Assembly: GCA_011799875.1 (NCBI GenBank)
Contig: CM022298.1
Span: 257,603,757-257,667,756 of the forward strand
DNA length: 64,000 bases
Direction of reading: 5' to 3'
Source of the DNA: Thinopyrum elongatum
Lineage: Eukaryota > Streptophyta > Magnoliopsida > Poales > Poaceae
How positions within the stretch are numbered: position 1 is the first letter of the stretch; each line of letters begins with the position of its first letter. The position numbers and the translations under genes were made by a program. Below are positions 22,591-34,414 of the stretch, one piece after another. Under the pieces are notes generated by a model, which had not been told where the DNA came from, did no database searches, and saw only the letters and a list, made by a program, of their open reading frames with translations.

Positions 22591-23721
22591 CTAGCCACAC
22601 CGTCACCGTCAGCCGGTGGCACCGCCATCTGCACCAGCATCTCCTCCTCGGCAAGGCGATTTGCCGAGGTGTTGGGTGCGGGTGGTAGCCTCGCCTCCTC
22701 CAACAGTCTTCCAGCTGGACCCTGGCAGGCTTCCTCGTGGCTTCGGCTTCGTTCACCCTGCCGCGTCCTGCTAGCCCTGGTGGCTGTGACCAGGGTGTTG
22801 CCTTGTCGCTCCCCCCATCCATCACATTCGCCCGCGCCCTCTCGATCTTGTCAGCCTGCTCTCCGCGGGCCTTGACGGGGTCAGGCTGGGCTTCTGCCCA
22901 GGCACTCCTTTTGCCCTTTTTGCCTCCCACTGTGGTTCCTAGGAGGAGAAGGACAAGAAAGGGATTACAGGGCACTTATCTTTTTTTAGTCTAAAACATG
23001 TAGGCGTTTGCCAAATTTTAGTCTTAAATACGTAATCTTCTTTATCCATGTTTGTGCTCTGTAAGATCTGTACTTGTTTATCTGCATCTTAATGAAAAAG
23101 ACGAGCTTTGCCGGGTACTTGTGGATGTATTACATCCATGCAGAGGTGGAGTACCTCTACACGTACAAGTAAAAAAGTTTTCTCCGGCAAGCTATCCTGC
23201 TGGTGCCTTTCATTTGTTGCCGCGGGGCTTGGCCTGCCGGGCTTGAAACTATGAAAAGGGACCAGCCCCCCATCGAACCTTCTCTGTCAAAGGCCACTAC
23301 AGCCACCTTGACTGAAGCAACATTCAGGTCAAAGGATGGGAGCACCTATGCTTCGAGGGCGGCGAGGTTTCTATATGCACAAGTTTGCTTCTTACAGAAC
23401 ATGTATGAATAAGAAGAAACTTATCTTTTTGGCTTGTCGGGGACCGGTATGTAGGCTTGTTTCCGTTTCTTCTCTTGGGGACCGAGTTCGTGGCAAGAGC
23501 CCTGTAGTTTAGTGCAGATGAAAACAAAGCTACATATGATCACATGATCATGCCATGCTCATGTTATGCTATGCATGCATGCAAGTTTTTGGGGGCCCCA
23601 GCGCTTCATTTATTTATCTGCTACTCAGGGTTTGCGCCTGGCTTTGTACAAAGGGTTACATGCAGCATTGGCAAGGCTTGTACAAAAGGGTGGCTGCCGG
23701 GCAGGGCCCGACAGCCGCGCC
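22588..23721. other. Gypsy spacer between integrase and the antisense ORF
   Basis: Non-coding retrotransposon spacer. ORFs on the minus strand at 22326-22975 overlap the antisense ORF and look like its shadow. The rest (22990-23720) shows no coding or repeat structure I can name. Confidence 0.5.
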
Positions 23722-25332
23722 TTATGGGTAGAACTTACGGAGATGCTCAATATTCCATGAGTTTTGCAATTGAATGCCATCTCCGGTCTCCAGATGGACT
23801 GCGCCAGGTCTGGTGACTCGTACAACCTGGTAAGGGCCTTCCCACTTCGGTGTCAACTTGTTTGCACCCTTGGCGGACTGAACGCGCCTAAGGACAAGGT
23901 CGCCTTCCTCAAGGGTCCGGGGGTGAACCCTGCGGCTATGATAGCGGCGCAGGGCTTGCTGATAGCATGCAGCACGCGTAACATCCCGGAGACGGTTCTC
24001 CTCGAGGAGCACGGCATCGTCATGCTGGTGCAGCTCTTGCTCTACTTCATCGTAGGCAAATACTCGAGGTGACTCGTATATGAATTCCGTGGGGATCACT
24101 GCTTCTGCCCCATAGACTAGGGAGAAGGGAGTCTGGCCGGTAGCTCGATTTGGTGTCGTACGGAGGGACCAAAGAACCACCGGCAGCTTGTCGATCCAGT
24201 GCCTGCCACACTTCTGCAGCCTATCAAAGGTTCTTGTCTTGAGTCCTTGCAGCACTTCAGCGTTCGCCCTCTCAGCTTGTCCATTGCTTCTGGTATGAGC
24301 AACAGAGGCGAATGAAACCTTGCTTCCGAGGGCTTGAACGTATTGCATGAAGGTGCGGCTCGTGAACTGGGTGCCGTTGTTATTGATGACCCTGGCGAGT
24401 ACTCGGAAGCGGCACACCAGTCCTTTCAGGAACTTGATAGCTGACTGTGCGGTCACCTTCCTCACGGGCTCCACCTCCGGCCACTTCGAGAACTTGTCGA
24501 TGGCGACGTACAAGAACTCAAAGCCCCCGGTAGCACGGGGGAAGGGGCCCAAGATGTCGAGACCCCAGACCGAAAAGGTCCATGACAAAGGGATCGTCTG
24601 GAGAGCTTGAGCAGGTTGATGGATATTCTTGGAGTGGAACTGGTAGGCTTCACATTTGGTGACAAGCTTGATTGCATCTTGGAAGGCCGTGAACCAGTAG
24701 AAACCTTGCCGGAAAGCTTTTCCAACCAAGGCCCTTGATCCAATATGAGAGCCACACATGCCTCCGTGTATCTCTACCAACAGTTCCTTCCCCTCTTCCC
24801 GGCAAATGAACTTCAATTTCACACCGTTGGGCCTCCTTTTGTATAGTACGTCCTCGATGAACTGATACATACTGGCCCTCCGGGCTACTCTTTCAGCTTC
24901 TTCTTGCTCTTTCGGAAGTTCTCCTGTTTGGAGGTAATGGACTATGTGCCATGCCCAAGTTGGAGCCTGAGGCTCGACAACAAGGATCAGCGGCACCTCC
25001 TTGTTCATGGGAGCGCATGCCTCAACCGCAAGGACTGGTAGTTCGGTGGGAGGGTGCTGCTCGCCAAGCCAAGTGGAGTTGTTCCCGCCAACCTCTCTGC
25101 CGGGGGCTTCAGGAAGCTCTGCCAGGAGAGGCTTGCTGGAGTCCAGTTTCCCCTTCTTTCTAGCCATTGTTGCCGGGGATAGGGAGGGTTGAGTCAGGTG
25201 GAGAACAAAAATCCATGGTTCCATAGGAAGCTTTTGCGCAACACACTTTGAAAGATGATCAGCAATGCTGTTTTCCGCATGGGGTACATGCTCTGTTTGC
25301 AATCCGTCAAAGTGCTCCTCCAGCTTTCTCAC
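23722..25332 (-). CDS. Gypsy pol remnant: RNase H end plus integrase
   Basis: A long open frame (about 536 codons) without stops. It opens with the last residues of RNase H (HVPHAENSIADHLSK), then the spacer and the zinc-binding region of integrase, in which the usual Cys pair appears changed (KCEAYQFHSKN). The catalytic core follows with WGLDILGPFP (first Asp), INNNGTQFTS (the usual Asp at this site reads Asn) and RSNGQAERANAEVLQGL (Glu). The C-terminal part has GDLVLRRV and KWEGPYQVVRVTRPGA. The open frame is intact but two catalytic or binding positions look mutated. The ATG at 25332 is inside the deletion junction and is not a natural start. Confidence 0.85.
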   Translation of the reverse strand: MRKLEEHFDGLQTEHVPHAENSIADHLSKCVAQKLPMEPWIFVLHLTQPSLSPATMARKKGKLDSSKPLLAELPEAPGREVGGNNSTWLGEQHPPTELPVLAVEACAPMNKEVPLILVVEPQAPTWAWHIVHYLQTGELPKEQEEAERVARRASMYQFIEDVLYKRRPNGVKLKFICREEGKELLVEIHGGMCGSHIGSRALVGKAFRQGFYWFTAFQDAIKLVTKCEAYQFHSKNIHQPAQALQTIPLSWTFSVWGLDILGPFPRATGGFEFLYVAIDKFSKWPEVEPVRKVTAQSAIKFLKGLVCRFRVLARVINNNGTQFTSRTFMQYVQALGSKVSFASVAHTRSNGQAERANAEVLQGLKTRTFDRLQKCGRHWIDKLPVVLWSLRTTPNRATGQTPFSLVYGAEAVIPTEFIYESPRVFAYDEVEQELHQHDDAVLLEENRLRDVTRAACYQQALRRYHSRRVHPRTLEEGDLVLRRVQSAKGANKLTPKWEGPYQVVRVTRPGAVHLETGDGIQLQNSWNIEHLRKFYP

Positions 25333-26508
25333 TTCCTCCGGCGGCTTGAACAGTGATGGTGTAGATGCTCAAGAACTCTGTCGGGTTAAGTCTCCCATCA
25401 TACTTTTCTGGTATCTCTGGCTTGAACATACGGGCAGATGGCCAACGGACTTGCCGTAGCTCGCGAGTGAAGACAGGACACCCAACCTCGAAATGCAGGC
25501 ATCCGTCTCCACCGAGCATAGGCTTGTTGACGTTGGGGCCATTGCGCCTGTCAGACTGGCGGTTGGTTTCGCGGTGCTGTTCTATGGTGACGCGCGTGTC
25601 TTCCCTCCGCCTGTCCTCCAGGACCTGCCGCTAATCTCGACGGGCTCGAGGATCAGATGAAGCCATCGACACCTTGTCGTGTTCTTGGTTGTGTGGCTCT
25701 GGTGGCGGCTCCTGTGCTGGCTGTCGTGGGGGGGCTGTACCGTAAGGTTGGCCGCTTCCGCACGGCTGGCGGCTTGGGCCATTGTCGCTGCCTGCGGATG
25801 CCGTGGCGAGCCCGCTCGTTGCGATCCCCCTGCCTCAGCGAAACCAATCAAACTTTGAATGGTGGCTCTCCATTCATCCATTTGGTCGGCCGCTGGTGGG
25901 AATATCAACAGGAGCTGGGCTTTCTCCATGGCTTCCGAAGCAGTACTTGGCATGGACGACGACGCAGATCGTGACGTCGCCCGACTCCTGATGGTACCGG
26001 TAGTGGCGGCGTCGCGCTCTCATCGTTGTGAGCCAGTCGCGAGGGCGGCGTGACAATGAGAAGGACGCGCTTGGGCATTGACGACCCTGTTCAGTGCTTC
26101 GTCTTGATTGCCTCGCCCTGGGGAAGACGTGTGCCTCGTAGCTGCACCCGCAGCAGGGGCAACTAGGAGGTCGCGATTCGCACCGGAGCGGGCGCCATCG
26201 CTGCGGTTGCGTTCTCCAGTGAGGTGGAGAGGCGGGGATTGGATGTTTTCCCCTCCCGCATCTTGTGGAGCATGGCTGCTAGGGTGTTGTTGATGGTGTC
26301 CTCCTCCGGCGCCTCCTGCTCCCACCTCAGCCGCGGGAGGAACGATGACGGCGCCGCCTGTGCCGACCATGTTCCCTGCGGCATCTGCGTCCCCCGACAC
26401 CACCGTAGCTCCCATAGGGTCAGTGGATGCATGAGAGGGGGCCTTCGAGGTTGAAGGACGGGCCGTTGCACCGGACTTTTTCTTAGGCGCCATGGATGAT
26501 GACGTCAT
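25333..26508 (-). pseudogene. Gypsy gag remnant
   Basis: Starts at 26508 or, more likely, the second ATG at 26493 (MAPKKKSGATARPS). The N-terminal half is Ala/Gly/Pro-rich, then the frame shifts twice (about 26020 and 25580). The capsid core is recognisable by FKPEIPEKYDGRLNP and EFLSIYTITVQAAGG at about 25440-25345. The capsid stops abruptly and is followed directly by RNase H sequence, which defines the internal deletion. Confidence 0.75.
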
Positions 26509-26595
26509 CGTCGAAGAAGATAGTGATGAAGATCGACATGCTGTTTACGTCGTTGGGTTCGCACAAGCGCTCCCCCCTACCTGGCGCACCAAAGA

Positions 26596-26860
26596 TGTCA
26601 TGGTTCGACACGATCACCTATGGGACCATTGGCCCCTTTGTGGTTCGGCAAGGGGGAAGGGCGTGTTGCACAAAGAGCGAAGACCATAGGAGAGCACGAC
26701 AATGGTGACACGGGTGGTTTTTACCCAGGTTCGGGCCGCCGCGAGGCATAAAACCCTACTCCTGCTTTGGTGGATTGAGTGGAAGACCACGACGAACGCG
26801 CAGTGCTCAAGCCCGACAAGATTACCTCGGGGGAGGAGCAGCTACACGCGTCTGAGTGTA
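26596..26860 (-). repeat. Gypsy 5' LTR, inner segment (265 bp)
   Basis: Starts TGTCATGGTTCGACACG as does the 3' LTR, and ends where the third LTR element is inserted. The minus-strand sequence next to it (TTTGGTGCGCCAGGTAG) is the likely primer-binding site. Confidence 0.9.
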
Positions 26861-28468
26861 TGATACATCTCCAACGTATCTATAATTTTTGATTGTTCCA
26901 TGCTATTATATTATCTGTTTTGGATGTTTTATATGCATTAATATGCTATTTTATATTATTTTTGGGACTAAACTATTAACCTAGAGCCCAGTGCCAGTTT
27001 CTGTTTTTTCCTTGTTTTTGAGTTTCGCAGAAAAGGAATACCAAACGGAGTCCAAACGGAATAAAACGTTCGCGATGATTTTTCTTGGACCAGAAGGAAA
27101 CCAGGAGACTTGGAGATGAAGTCGGAGGAGCCACGAGGCGGCCACAAGGACGGAGGGCGCGCCCCCACCCTTTTGGGCCCCTCGTGCACCTCCTGACCTA
27201 ATTCTTTCACCTATATATACTCATATATCCCCAAACCAACAGAGGCATCCATGAAAAGACTTTTCCACCGCCGCAACCTTCTGTACCCGTGAGATCCCAT
27301 CTAGGGACCTTTTCCGGCACCCTGCCGGAGGGGGATTCGATCACGGAGGGCTTCTACATCAACACCATTGCCCTTTCAATGAAGCATGAGTAGTTTACCA
27401 CAGACCTACGGGTCCATAGCTAGTAGCTAGATGGCTTCTTCTTTCTCTTTGATTCTCAATACCATGTTCTCCTCGATGTTCTTGGAGATCTATTCGATGT
27501 AATACTTTTTTGCGGTGTGTTTGCCGAGATCCGATGAATTGTGGATTTATGATCAGCTTATCTATGAATATTATTTGAATCTTCTCTGAAATCTTATATG
27601 CATGATTTGATATCTTTGTAATTCTGTTTGAACTATCGGTTTGGTTTGGCCAACTAGATTGGTTTTTCTTGCAATGGGAGAAGTGCTTAGCTTTGGGTTC
27701 AATCTTGCGGTGTCCTTTCCCAGTGACAGTAGGGCCAGCAAGTCACGTATTGTATTGTTGCCATCGAGGATAAAAAGATGGGGTTTTCATCATATTGCTT
27801 GAGTTAATTCCTCTACATCATGTCATCTTACTTAATGCATTACTCTGTTCTTTATGAACTTAATACTCTAGATGCATGCTGGATAGCGGTCGATGTGTGG
27901 AGTAATAGTAGTAGATGCAGAATCGTTTCGGTCTACTTGACACGGACGTGATGCCTATATTCATGATCATTGCCTTAGATATCGTCATAACTTTGCGCTT
28001 TTCTATCAATTGCTCGGCAGTAATTTGTTCACCCACCGTATTATTTTCTATCTTGAGAGAAGCCTCTAGTGAAACCTATGGCCCCCGGGTCTATTTTCCA
28101 CCATATAAGTTTCCAATCTACTATTTTCCATCATATAATCTTCTATTTTCCATCATACAAGTTTCCGATCTACTATTTTGCAATCTTTTACTTTCCGATC
28201 TATAAAACAAAAATACCAAAAATATTTACTTTATCGTTTATCTATCTCTATCAGATCTCACTTTTGCAAATAATCATGAAGGGATTGAAAACCCCTTTAT
28301 CGCGTTGGGTGCAAGTTGTTTGATTTGTGCAGGTATTCGGTGATTTGTGCATTGTCTCCTATTGGATTGATACCTTGGTTCTCAAACTGAGGGAAATTCT
28401 TATCTCTACTTTGCTGCATCACCCTTTCCTCTTCAGGGGAAAAACCAATGCAAGCTCAAGAAGTAGTA
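26861..28468 (+). repeat. 5' LTR of the Athila/Sabrina-type element
   Basis: 1,608 bp. It begins TGATACATCTCC; the end has lost the CA (AAGTAGTA where the 3' LTR has AGTAGCA). A short GC-rich stretch (27145-27175) is about 20 bp shorter than in the 3' LTR. ORFs here, such as 27915-28205, recur in the other LTR and are not genes. Confidence 0.9.
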
Positions 28469-28479
28469 GGAAGAATTTC

Positions 28480-28496
28480 TGGCGCCGTTGCCGGGG
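28480..28496 (+). other. Primer-binding site of the Athila/Sabrina-type element
   Basis: TGGCGCCGTTGCCGGGG follows the 5' LTR after a short AT-rich spacer; typical of this lineage. Confidence 0.85.
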
Positions 28497-28713
28497 AGAT
28501 CTATGCCAAGTCAAGACATACCAAGTACCCATCATAAACTCTCATCTCTTGCATTACATTATTCGCCATTTGCCTCTTGTTTTCCTCTCCCCCACTTCTA
28601 AAATGATTTTCGAAAAGATTTGCCTTTTCTATTCGCCCTTCTTCTATTCTTCTTCTTCATTTTCCTTTTCTCTCGCTGCCCTCTTGTTTGCTGAAGTTCG
28701 CCTTTCTATTGTT

Positions 28714-29190
28714 ATGGACGAATCAAAAAGGGTTAAGGGTTTTCTCCCGAGTTTTAATTCTTTAGATAGCCCCACTATCCTCTCTAAGCTCATAAATAAT
28801 GATGCTACGGAAAGACCTACCGGGGTTGTTAATGAGAATTTTAACAATTTTGATGAAGATGACCCCAGAATTTTTCATTATCTGCCTGATGAATCTTTGA
28901 AAGATGCTTGGGATAGGCTGTTGAGGATCTGAGCTAGCTATGTGCCCCAATATCATATTGAGATATACTTGAAAAGCTTTTATGTTGGTTTACCCCCTTC
29001 TTTTAAGCAAGTTTTGGATTCTATATTTGAAAATGGTTTTCTTCAAGGGGATGCCATCGATATTTATGAAAATATGAAAACTATATTTGGGCACTCCAAA
29101 GGTGAAAATGTTGAATCAACTACTCTTATGTGTTTTTATCAAAATGAAATAATCAAAGAGATGAAGGCTAGTTTAGATGCAAAATTTTGA
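28714..29190 (+). pseudogene. Athila/Sabrina-type gag remnant
   Basis: From the ATG at 28714 the frame encodes an acidic N-terminus (NNFDEDDPRIFHYLPDES), then after a TGA at 28930-28932 continues in the same frame with QYHIEIYLKSFYVGLPPSFK and SIFENGFLQGDAIDIYENMK. This matches the conserved part of Athila-like gag. It ends in TGA at 29188-29190. No nucleocapsid or pol follows. Confidence 0.75.
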
Positions 29191-30242
29191 AGTGTGCTTA
29201 ATCTTTATTCCACCATTAATGGCCACGTACTTACACAAAATAGAAAGATAAGCGCTCTGGACAAGAAATTCTCTCTTTACTAACAAAAGGGAGAAGATGA
29301 CAATACCTAGATCTATTCGTGTTGTTATGCCTAGCTAAAGGCGTTAAACAATAGCGCTTGTTGGGAGGCAACCCAATTTTATTTTTGTTTTTACTTTTTT
29401 GGTTCTTTTTTGCAATAAATAATTCATCTAGGCACTGGTTAGATGTGGTTTTATGTTTTAATTAGTGTTTGTGCCAAGTAAAACCTTTGGGATGGCTTAC
29501 GGTGATAGTTGATTTGATCTTGCTGAAAAACAGAATTTTTTTCATCCAGTCTCAGAATTTTAATAATTCACTGGACTGCTGAAAAACCCTGAATTTTTTA
29601 TAAAAGATTTATATACAAATTTCATCTGTTTTACAAATTTTTCCGAATTGTTCGAGTTACAGAAGTATTAGAATAATTCGGATCTTCGCAGACCGTTCTG
29701 CTTTTGACAGATTCTGTTTTCTTTGTGTTGTTTGCTTATTTTGATGAATCTGTGGGTAGTATCGGGGGGTATGAACCATGGAAAAGTTGGAAAATAGTAG
29801 ATGTTACACCAATATAAATAAATAATGAGTTCACAATAGTACCAAAGTGGTGATTTATTTTCTTATACTAACGGAGCTTATGAGATTTTCTGTTGAGTTT
29901 TGTGTTGTGAAGTTTTCAAGTTTTGGGTAAGGATTTGATGGACTATGGAATAAGGAGTGGCAAGAGCCTAAGCTTGGGGATGCCCAAGGCACCCCAAGGT
30001 AATATTCAAGTATAACCAAGAGCCTAAGCTTGGGGATGCCCCGGAAGGCATCCCCTCTTTCGTCTTCGTCTATCGGTAGCTTTACTTGCGGGTATATTTT
30101 TATTCACCACATGATATGTGTTTTGCTTGGAGCATCTTGTATAAATTGAGTCTTTGCTTTTTAGTTTGCCACAATCATCCTTGCTGTACACACCTTTTTA
30201 GAGGGACACGCATGAATCGTGATTTATTAGAATATTCTTTGT

Positions 30243-30375
30243 GCTTCACTTATATCTTTTGAGCTAGGCAATTTTGCTCTAGTGCTTCACTTATATCTTT
30301 TTAGAGCATGGCGGTGGCTTTATTTTGTAGAAATTATTGAACTCTCATGCTTCACTTATATTATTTTGAGAGTCT
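30243..30375 (+). repeat. Three spaced copies of a CTTCACTTATAT motif
   Basis: GTGCTTCACTTATATCTTTT-like segments at about 30241, 30281 and 30348, each followed by a GAG-rich stretch. It is part of the retrotransposon interior. Confidence 0.7.
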
Positions 30376-31220
30376 TTAAACAGCATGGTAATTTACTTTG
30401 GTTATAAATTTAGTCCTAATATGATAGGCATCCAAGAGGGATATAATAAAAACTTTCATATAAAGTGCAATGAATACTATGAGAAGTTTGATTCCTTATG
30501 ATTGTTTTGAGATATAAAGATGTTGATATTAGAGTCATGCTAGTGAGTAATTGTGAATTTGAGAAATACTTGTGTTAAGGTTTGTGAGTCCCGTAGCATG
30601 CACGTATGGTGAACCATTATGTAACGAAGTTGGAGCATGAGATATTTTTTGATTGTCTTCCTTATGAGTGGCGGTCGGGGACGAGCGATGGTCTTTTCCT
30701 ACCAATCTATCCCCCTAGGAGCATGCGCGTAGTACTTTGTTTCGATGACTAATATATTTTTGCAATAATTATGTGAGTTCTTTATGACTAATGTTGAGTC
30801 CATGGATTATACACACTCTCACCCTTCCGCCATTGCTAGCCTCTCTTGTACCGCACAACTTTCACCGGTACCATACACCCACCATATACCTTCCTCAAAA
30901 CAGCTACCATACCTACCTATTATGGCATTTTCATAGCCATTCCGAGATATATTGCCATGCAACTTTCCACCGTTCCGTTTACTATGACACGCATCATCAT
31001 TGTCATATTGCTTTGCATGATCATGTAGTTGACATCGTATTTGTGGCAAAGCCACCGTTCATAATTTTTTTTATACATGACACTCTTGATTCATTGCACA
31101 TCCCGGTACACCGCCGAAGGCATTCATATAGAGTCATATTTTGTTCTAGTATCGAGTTGTAATTTTTTGAGTTGTAAGTAAATAGAAGTATGATGATCTT
31201 CATTATTAGAGCATTGTCCC

Positions 31221-31350
31221 ATGTGAGGAAATAAAAAAAGAGGCCAAAGAAGCCAAAGAAGAAAAAAGGGAAGAAAGAAAAAAAAGGAGAAGAAAGAAAA
31301 AAAAGAGAAAAAGAAAAAGAAAAAAAATGAGAGAAAAAGAGAGAAGGGGC
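31221..31350 (+). repeat. Polypurine low-complexity tract
   Basis: About 130 bp that are almost wholly A and G (AAAGAAGCC and GAAGAAAG blocks). It is commonly seen before the 3' LTR of this lineage. Confidence 0.85.
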
Positions 31351-32128
31351 AATGTTACTATCCTTTTTCCATACTTGTGCTTCAAAGTAGCACCATGATC
31401 TTCATGATAGAGAGTCTCCTATGTTGTCACTTTCATATACTAGTGGGAATTTTTCATTATAGAACTTGTCTTGTATATTCCAACGATGGGCTTCCTCAAA
31501 TTGCCCTAGGTCTTCATGAGCAAGCAAGTTGGATGCACACCCACTTAGTTTTCTTTTTGAGCTTTCATACACTTATAGCTCTAGTGCATCCGTTGCATGG
31601 CAATCCCTACTCACTCACATTGATATCTATTGATGGGCATCTCCATAGCCCGTTGATACGCCTAGTTGATGTGAGACTATCTCCCACTTTTTGTCTTCTC
31701 CACAACCACCTTCTATTCCACCTATAGTGCTATGTCCATGGCTCACGCTCATGTATTGCGCGAAAGTTGAAAAGGTTTGAGAACGTCAAAAGTATGAAAC
31801 AATTGCTTGGCTTGTCATTGGGGTTGTGCATGATTTGAGTATTTTGTGTGATGAAGATGGAGCATAGCCAGACTATATGATTTTGTAGGGATAAGCTTTC
31901 TTTGGCCATGTTATTTTGAGAAGACATAATTGCCTTGTTAGTATGCTTGAAGTATTATTGTTTTTATGTCAATATTAAACTTTTGTTTTGAATCTTACGG
32001 ATCTGAACATTCATGCCACAATAAAGAAAATTACATGGATAAATATGTTAGGTAGCATTCCACATCAAAAATTTTGTTTTTATCATTTACCTACTCGAGG
32101 ACGAGCAGGAATTAACCTTGGGGATGCT

Positions 32129-33757
32129 TGATACGTCTCCAATGTATCTATAATTTTTTATTGTTCCATGCTATTATATTATCTGTTTTGGATGTTTTAT
32201 ATGCATTAATATGCTATTTTATATTATTTTTGGGACTAACCTATTAACCTAGAGCCCAGTGCCAATTTCTGTTTTTTCCTTGTTTTTGAGTTTCGCAGAA
32301 AAGGAATACCAAACGGAGTCCAAACGGAATAAAACTTTCGCGATGATTTTTCTTGGACCAGAAGGAAACCAGGAGACTTGGAGATGAAGTCGGAGGAGCC
32401 ACGAGGTAGCCACAAGGACGGAGGGCGCGCCCACGGGGGTAGGGCGCGCCCCCCACCCTTGTGGGCCCCTCGTGCACCTCCTAACCTAATTCTTTCGCCT
32501 GTATATACTCATATATCCCCAAACCAACAGAGGCATCCACGAAAAGATTTTTCCACCGCCGCAACCTTCTGTACCCGTGAGATCCCATCTAGGGACCTTT
32601 TCCGGCACCCTGCCGGAGGGGGATTCGATCACGGAGGGCTTCTACATCAACACCATTGCCCTTCCGATGAAGCGTGAGTAGTTTACCACAGACCTACGGG
32701 TCCATAACTAGTAGCTAGATGGCTTCTTCTCTCTCTTTGATTCTCAATAACATGTTCTCCTCGATGTTCTTGGAGATCTATTCGATGTAATACTTTTTTG
32801 CGGTGTGTTTGCCGAGATCCAATGAATTGTGGATTTATGATCAGCTTATCTATGAATATTATTTGAATCTTCTCTGAAGTCTTATATGCATGATTTGATA
32901 TCTTTGTAATTCTCTTCGAACTATCGGTTTGGTTTGGCCAACTAGATTGGTTTTCTTGCAATGGGAGAAGTGCTTAGCATTGGGTTCAATCATGCGGTGT
33001 CCTTTCCCAGTGACAGAGGGGCAGCAAGGGACGTATTGTATTGTTGCCATCGAGGATAAAAAGATGGGGTTTTGATCATATTGCTTGAGTTAATTCCTCT
33101 ACATCATGTCATCTTACTTAATGCATTACTCTGTTCTTTATGAACATAATTCTCTAGATGCATGCTGGATAGCGGTCGATGTGTGGAGTAATAGTAGTAG
33201 ATGCAGAATCGTTTTGGTCTACTTGACACGGACGTGATGCCTATATTCATGATCATTGCCTTAGATATCGTCATAACTTTGCGCTTTTCTATCAATTGCT
33301 CGGCAGTAATTTGTTCACCCACCGTATTATTTTCTATCTTGAGAGAAGCCTCTAGTGAAACCTATGGCCCCCGGGTCTATTTTCCATCATATAAGTTTCC
33401 AATCTACTATTTTCCATCATATAATCTTCTATTTTCCATCATACAAGTTTCCAATATACTATTTTGCAATCTTTTACTTTCCGATCTATAAAACAAAAAT
33501 ACCAAAAATATTTACTTTATAGTTTATCTATCTCTATCAGATCTCACTTTTGCAAATAATCGTGAAGGGATTGAAAACCCCTTTATCGCCTTGGGTGCAA
33601 CTTGTTTGATTGTTTGTGCAAGTATTCGGTGATTTGTGCATTGCCTCCTACTGGATTGATACCTTGGTTCTCAAACTGAGGGAAATACTTATCTCTACTT
33701 TGCTGCATCACCCTTTCCTCTTCAAGGGAAAAACCAACGCAAGCTCAAGAAGTAGCA
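32129..33757 (+). repeat. 3' LTR of the Athila/Sabrina-type element
   Basis: 1,629 bp, TGATACGTCTCC to GAAGTAGCA. It has an extra CACGGGGGTAGGGCGCGCC-like stretch near 32430 relative to the 5' LTR. Confidence 0.9.
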
Positions 33758-33762
33758 ATGTA

Positions 33763-34414
33763 CAAGGGTCCGAATCCTCTCTATGGTTGCCTTGGCCCTC
33801 CTTTTATAGGTCAAGGGGTTACCACAGTGGCAAAACAGTCATTATCTAGTGATTAGATAGCCACAGTGCTATCATACCTAACTCTGCAGACAGGACAAGG
33901 TGCATTAAATGTACCACTTAGTATCACGTCGTGGATGCAGCCTGGCAAGCCTTGCCGTGCGATTCAACCACCTTCTCGCCTGTCTGCGTGACACACCCCT
34001 GGACGGGTGTCATTTAGGGGTGATCTTCCTTAGAAATGGCCGCCACGTGCTGAATGACTGCCACTTATTCACTTGGGGGCTCGACACCGCACCGATAAGC
34101 GACTTGCGTCACTGTGAGGTGGAGGGGTGGAGCCTTGGTGGGATAGCAGGCCGCCAGCGCCCCGGCAGCCCTTGCCGGGGAGGTCTTGGGACTTGCCCTT
34201 GGGGTGGCCTCAACCTGACCAGGCTCACCTGCCCGGCAAGGGAGGCTTTTCCCTTGGTGATATCTTACTGTTTTGGCTTGTCTTGGTCTTCTTGATCCGC
34301 AATTTGATTCCTCAAAGAGCTATCTCTTCTGCTTAGCCTTGGTGAAGCTTGCTTCATTGCAGCCGTGCCTGTGTATGGTCTGGGCAACACATGCAATGGT
34401 TTGTTGCACCGACA
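33763..34414 (-). repeat. Gypsy 5' LTR, outer segment (652 bp)
   Basis: Continues the LTR after the insertion at CAAGGGTCC and ends TTGCACCGACA. Together with 26596-26860 it makes 917 bp, the same length as the 3' LTR. Confidence 0.9.

Larger units (their letters stand above)
29191..32128 (+). other. Non-coding interior and 3' UTR of the Athila/Sabrina-type element
   Basis: No pol. It contains the TTGTTGGGAGGCAACCCAA stretch usual before the 3' region of these elements (29356-29375). A double AGCCTAAGCTTGGGGATGCC segment lies at 29966-30056, three spaced copies of GCTTCACTTATAT at 30243-30362, and a purine tract at 31221-31350. The TTGGGGATGC just before 32129 acts as PPT. Confidence 0.7.
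26861..33757 (+). mobile_element. Athila/Sabrina-type Gypsy element, non-autonomous, nested in the Gypsy 5' LTR
   Basis: LTRs at 26861-28468 and 32129-33757, starting TGATACATCTCCAACG and TGATACGTCTCCAATG. The flanking 5-mers are GTGTA (26856-26860) and ATGTA (33758-33762), a target duplication with one transition; the uninterrupted 3' LTR reads GAGTGTACAAGG here. The PBS region TGGCGCCGTTGCCGGGGA is typical of Athila/Sabrina-like elements of Triticeae. The 3.66 kb interior has a partial gag and no protease, RT or integrase, so it depended on another element. The family name is by memory of sequence style. Confidence 0.9.
20466..34414 (-). mobile_element. Gypsy LTR retrotransposon with internal deletion, nested in Angela
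   Basis: Complete ends: TGTCATGG at 20466 and CGACA at 34414, flanked by the 5 bp duplication ATAGG (20461-20465 and 34415-34419). The 3' LTR is 917 bp; the 5' LTR (26596-26860 plus 33763-34414) is also 917 bp once the inner insertion is removed. On the minus strand: gag (partial), RNase H end and integrase, then a spacer with an antisense ORF before the 3' LTR. Protease, RT and most of RNase H are deleted. The spacer with an antisense ORF recalls Tat/Grande-lineage elements; that placement is inference. Confidence 0.92.

Noticed and set aside
27915..28323. ORFs that recur at 33201-33491
   Set aside because: They lie in the two LTRs of the same element and merely reflect LTR identity; AT-rich and without domains.
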